Source: Martinezella lusitana (lineage in GTDB: Bacteria > Pseudomonadota > Alphaproteobacteria > Rhizobiales > Rhizobiaceae). Taken from it: 64,000 nt of DNA. The stretch spans positions 28,135 to 92,134 of the forward strand of contig NZ_FMAF01000025.1 in assembly GCF_900094565.1 (NCBI RefSeq), given 5' to 3'. Below are positions 60,980 to 64,000 of the stretch, piece after piece. Position 1 is the stretch's first letter. Every line of letters starts with the position of its first letter. Under the pieces are notes generated by a model that did no database searches, was not told where the DNA came from, and saw only the letters and a list, made by a program, of their open reading frames with translations. The translations under genes and the position numbers were made by a program.

Positions 60980-61660
60980 CACGGCTCGCCAACGCGACAT
61001 GACACGCCGTCTTAATTCGACCCGGATCGATAGAGGTCGAAGACAGGGAATGATCACTGAGTGATCGACACGGCGATTTTGCGCCAGGTTTACAGTATCG
61101 GCGGCAAGATGTTGCCGGGGGTTGGAGAACTGAAGGACAGACCCAACCATAAGCGGAGGTGCGAGTTGAACATCCGCGCCAGATCATCGATGAGCCTTGT
61201 CACCGCGAAGGTGCGGGGACCAATTATGGCGGTCTGCATCAAGGAACTCCGGACTACGTGTTCCGCCACCAGTTGCGAACGATGTGATGTCCTTCCAAGA
61301 CGGAGCCCACTCTATTGTACATCAACGCAGTAACTTCGGTTCGACGGACTAATTGATCAAGCTCAATGCGCGGAAACCGGGCCAGCGCGAAAATGGTGCC
61401 ATCATCGAACAGGAGGGAATGGGTCATACTGAAGACGTTTGTAGCATCCGTAACGTTGGCGCCATTCAGGTCACTCCTCCTCGCAGGAGAAGGCGATTGC
61501 TAAAATAGGTTACCTGGACCGATTTATCGCTTCAACGAAGCGGAACGGCATCTGAACTTGCTGGTGTCGGCGGCGCCGGCGAACGCAGAGGATTTCGCGA
61601 CCACTTCTACGGGACGGACTATTCTGGAGAATTGTTCACCCGCATTCATGGAGAGAAACG
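60980..61660. other. Intergenic region
   Basis: About 680 bp with no recognisable gene on either strand. TTGATCAAGCTCAA at 61353-61366 resembles an FNR-type box with one mismatch but is 295 bp from the next start codon, so it may be chance. Confidence 0.4.
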
Positions 61661-61939
61661 ATGGTTTTAGAGGAAAAGACAAGATCGGACTGGAATGAGC
61701 CCGTCTATGTTCAGGTGGCAAGGCGGGCGCCCGACACCATCCACAACCCAACCGAGGCACTCAATTTCCTCGCCAACGCGTGGAAAGGCTCGCGGAAGAA
61801 GCACAGCTTTGCAAGAGAGATCTGTGCTGCTGCGGCACTCGGGCAGGTTTCTCCCGAAACGGCGCGGGAGGCTTTCGTGGAGGCTGCTTCCGAAGCGAGA
61901 ATGGTCATCGGCGCGCCCCATACGGAAGCTCGGAGCTAA
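61661..61939 (+). CDS. DUF982-domain protein
   Basis: A 92-residue DUF982 protein, a family largely restricted to Rhizobiales and often plasmid-borne in many copies. The family pattern is clear: N-terminal EPVYVQV, then TIHNPTEALNFLANAWKGSR, a short helix (FAREICAAAALGQVSPETAREA) and a C-terminal FVEAASEARMVI. GGAGAGAAACG precedes the ATG. No activity is known. Its presence supports a rhizobial host and accessory-replicon setting. Confidence 0.92.
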   Translation: MVLEEKTRSDWNEPVYVQVARRAPDTIHNPTEALNFLANAWKGSRKKHSFAREICAAAALGQVSPETAREAFVEAASEARMVIGAPHTEARS

Positions 61940-62426
61940 TTCCGGCGATATTTCTGGCGTTTGCTTCTCCAGATTGCTCGCAGCCGCCGTTCGGCCGATG
62001 TCGGTTGCTTCCTACATTGCGCCCATCGCATACCTCACCGGAGATTTCTGTAAGCCGCTTCTACAGCTTTTCCTTGTCGTGCTCGCTGGTTATCGCCTCG
62101 ATTCCTTGCCGATCCACTTGATCCTTGCTTTGACAGTCTGCTGCAAGCCGCCGCCTAAGGTTGTCCTCGCGCTCGTCTAGAAGACGGACGTGCCTTGCCG
62201 CGAGGTCCCCGAGCGTTGCAGCGTTAAGCCTGAAGCTGCGATCTTGCGAGATTGAGCTCGCGTCAGGATTGCCAGATCCCGCGGCATCGCCTTGCGGCGA
62301 TCGCCGAAGCCGTGGACCCCGATCGCGCATTTGCGAAAGGTGCCTCGGACCTGATTGACGATCAAGGTTACAGCGTCTCGTTTTGCACATCTTCGGCGAT
62401 GACGAGTGGCGGTCTGCCGGGCTCGG
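61940..62426. other. Intergenic region
   Basis: About 490 bp. Overlapping frames exist on both strands but none resembles a known family or has a good ribosome site. Confidence 0.4.
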
Positions 62427-62795
62427 CTATTTTCCTCGAGCAGACCAGCCAGCTCCCCGAGTGTGGAGGCTTTTCCACTCGAAGATCGGGATCCGGGCAC
62501 CCTCGAAAATGCGCCCATCTTCTTCGCGACCGTTGCGAAATAAAGCGAAAACATAGCCGCGCTCGAATTGCGTGCTCTCCATGATGTCGAGGCGGGTTTT
62601 CATCGTCTTGGATTCCTCGGCAGCAATAACGCCTTCGAAGCCGCCGAGATATCGGGTGAGCAGAAAATTGATCCTCCGCAAAGCCGCTTCGTCGACGCCG
62701 TATACACTGTGGCTTTGTGGAAGATTGGGAAAGTGCCGTAGAACAAAGGTTGCCATTGGCTCATGACCCATGATCGGAGCAATGACATGATTCAT
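62427..62795 (-). CDS. Hypothetical protein
   Basis: A frame of 122 residues from the ATG at 62795 (the open frame continues upstream to 62912). The stretch MATFVLRHFPNLPQSHSVYG then VDEAALRRINFLLTRYLGGF, and ESTQFERGYVFALFRNGREE, look like folded protein. No family is recognised and no strong ribosome site is seen. It is divergent from a small membrane-peptide frame starting at 62787. It could also be a fragment of a longer protein, since the C-terminus (HTRGAGWSARGK) looks abrupt. Confidence 0.35.
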   Translation of the reverse strand: MNHVIAPIMGHEPMATFVLRHFPNLPQSHSVYGVDEAALRRINFLLTRYLGGFEGVIAAEESKTMKTRLDIMESTQFERGYVFALFRNGREEDGRIFEGARIPIFEWKSLHTRGAGWSARGK

Positions 62796-62954
62796 TTTTC
62801 CGCGGGACGATGGGTACGCTGGTTTCTCATCGATCATCTTTTGTTGATCGTTGTTATTCTGATGCTTGCCACCATCTTCAGCATCCCGCTGATCAAATCG
62901 ATGATCGAGCACGATCAGCGAAGCGCGCCGCTGCTGCGCTCAACCACCCAGTAG
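62787..62954 (+). CDS. Small single-helix membrane peptide (candidate)
   Basis: A 55-residue frame preceded by GGAG. It has one strong transmembrane helix (FLIDHLLLIVVILMLATIFS) with basic and aromatic residues on the N-terminal side (GRWVRW) and a charged tail (KSMIEHDQR). Too short for a family call. The helix could be chance, but the charge layout is that of real small membrane proteins. Confidence 0.35.
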   Translation: MIHFSAGRWVRWFLIDHLLLIVVILMLATIFSIPLIKSMIEHDQRSAPLLRSTTQ

Positions 62955-63098
62955 TTTGTTGTGTCCGCCGAAGGGACGAGATCACTCGCTCGGCCTCTAG
63001 CGCAAGTTAGGAGACCTATTTGGGTATGGTTAGACCGATGTTTTGATTTGTGATTCTCTCAATCGGAACGATCGATTGAGGGATGCGATGTCATGTTT

Positions 63099-63287
63099 GT
63101 AAACCGGCCCTGAACAATGACCCCGTTGAGATCCCCTGTAACGGTTTGAAATTGATAGGAACATCGGACCATCAACGGTTCATACGCAACGCCGGTGTGG
63201 TCGCCACTTTCTCCGCAGCATGGAATATATTTCAATGACTTAAGCCTCATACCAGCGGGGTCATCCTTGGATGCTTTTTCACAACCT
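63099..63287 (+). repeat. Dispersed ~185-bp repeat, copy 2
   Basis: Second copy of the element at 17525-17709, in the same orientation, with about three quarters of bases shared by eye. TGACCCCGTTGA is at 63118-63129; the inverted partner is damaged (TCAACGGTTCA). Its right end GGGGTCATCCTTGGATGCT runs into a Na/Pi cotransporter remnant. Confidence 0.7.
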
Positions 63288-63423
63288 CGACTTATTGCGT
63301 GATCTCAAGCGGATCAATTCCCACCTGGTCGCAGCTGCTGCTCATCCCATCCTGGAAGAGCGCGGCGAACACTTGCAGAGCGGACGCCGAGCCCGATCCC
63401 CAGGCGGCATTGACCGCGCATGA
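63271..63423 (+). pseudogene. Na/Pi cotransporter C-terminal remnant
   Basis: Fifty codons from an ATG inside the repeat end read LDLLRDLKRINSHLVAAAAH then PILEERGEH. This matches the PhoU-like C-terminus of Na/Pi-cotransporter family proteins (pattern LDLLRDLKR-N-HL-AAAYP-LE--GEL). All membrane helices are missing and the upstream sequence is the dispersed repeat, so the gene was probably cut there. Confidence 0.6.
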
Positions 63424-63487
63424 CTAAAAGGTCCGATCTCAGCCGTCCGGTGGGGATACTGAAAGGCACTGAGTTCGCGGCCATCAG

Positions 63488-64000
63488 TCACGGCAAGACC
63501 AATAAATCGGACGCTTTGAAGCTGATAGTCACCCGCTCACCCACGGTGGGCGATGTGCGCCGTGGGTTGTTGAACATGTCGAAAGAAATCGTGTTGCCGG
63601 CGACGTTCATGCGGGTGCGAACAACTGAGCCAAGAAAATGCACTGATATGACCTCGCCTGTCAGGGCCGTGTCGCCCTTGGCCGATTCGGCCAGTGAGCC
63701 TGCCTCCGGGCGCAAAGCCAGCGATACCGTGTCACCAGGCTTGTAGGCGGTGACCGATTGCTTCAGCGTGACGTCCTGATCGCCGATCATGATGCGGCTG
63801 TTGTCGGGATCGACGACCTTACCTTCGATCAGGTTCAGCGTACCGACGAAGGAAGCGACGAAGCGGGTGGCCGGAGTGTTGTAGATCTCGAAAGGCGAAC
63901 CGATCTGATCCGCGCGGCCGGCATTCATGACGACGATACGGTCGGAGATCGACAGCGCCTCTTCCTGATCATGCGTCACGAAAACGGTGGTGATGCCGAG
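63488..64000 (-). CDS. ABC transporter ATPase, C-terminal part (PotA/UgpC type, partial)
   Basis: The gene runs off the window. What is visible begins in the switch region FVTHDQEEALSISDRIVVMN, followed by the helical region (GSPFEIYNTPATRFVASFVG) and a C-terminal TOBE/OB domain (LALRPEAGSL, ISVHFLGSVVRTRMNV). This layout is that of MalK/PotA/UgpC-class ATPases serving spermidine, putrescine or sugar importers. Walker A and B lie beyond the edge. The frame is intact up to its TGA, so it is probably a working gene. Confidence 0.88.
   Translation of the reverse strand, partial: LGITTVFVTHDQEEALSISDRIVVMNAGRADQIGSPFEIYNTPATRFVASFVGTLNLIEGKVVDPDNSRIMIGDQDVTLKQSVTAYKPGDTVSLALRPEAGSLAESAKGDTALTGEVISVHFLGSVVRTRMNVAGNTISFDMFNNPRRTSPTVGERVTISFKASDLLVLP

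Noticed and set aside
1..64000. tRNA, rRNA, CRISPR, plasmid replication or conjugation genes
   Set aside because: None was recognised by reading; short tRNA-like clover leaves could be missed without a covariance-model search.

Overview
The window looks like accessory DNA (chromid, plasmid or genomic island) of a rhizobium-type alphaproteobacterium (Rhizobiaceae). The evidence is high GC, a DUF982 protein, a rhizobial host-attachment protein, a ceramide-glucosyltransferase-like GT21 enzyme, a bgsBA-type mixed-linkage beta-glucan operon, many solute-binding ABC systems with dedicated regulators, and many decayed genes. I saw no rRNA, tRNA, CRISPR array, replication gene or intact transposase.

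Layout. 0-7.4 kb: a quinone oxidoreductase, a LysR regulator and a minus-strand redox group (carboxymuconolactone-decarboxylase-like, DUF1348, AhpD-like, a PNPOx-FNR-ferredoxin fusion, GST), then a truncated NmrA gene. 7.7-9 kb: a membrane protein with a degenerate GGDEF domain and an IS6-like remnant. 9.2-12.2 kb: a LodA/LodB-type pair (predicted CTQ amino-acid oxidase plus its flavoprotein maturase). 12.4-19.2 kb: SDR/TetR and NmrA/AraC divergent pairs, a NUDIX hydrolase, an exonuclease fragment and the first copy of a dispersed repeat. 19.2-22.7 kb: a NarL-type two-component system flanked by two Gly/Asn-rich secreted proteins. 23-27.6 kb: a dead cold-shock gene, then bgsBA.

28.1-38.9 kb is a plus-strand catabolic cluster: SDR, HisD-family dehydrogenase, zinc alcohol dehydrogenase, GntR regulator with two matching palindromic operators, APH-fold kinase, FMN alpha-hydroxy-acid oxidase, sulfonate/taurine-type ABC importer and aspartate-type aminotransferase. 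Its substrate is unknown; a C3-sulfonate route is one testable idea. 38.9-49.4 kb is a second regulon: a SorC-family regulator, FGGY sugar kinase and split transketolase run on the minus strand, and a ribose-type ABC importer, SDR, triosephosphate isomerase and second SDR run on the plus strand. Shared TGTGAAT...ATTCACA-like sites tie the two arms together. The enzyme set fits a ketose-phosphate transketolase pathway such as D-apulose breakdown.

49.4-64 kb: an FMN riboswitch and ribB, a LysR/aldehyde dehydrogenase pair, a frameshifted paralogue of the first gene of the window, an SMP-30 protein, a truncated alpha/beta hydrolase, and then small stress or microaerobic-type genes (EF-hand, DUF302, cytochrome b561, VIT family, GT21, host-attachment protein) with FNR/FixK-like boxes. 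The window closes with the second repeat copy, an Na/Pi cotransporter remnant and the 3' part of an ABC-transporter ATPase gene.
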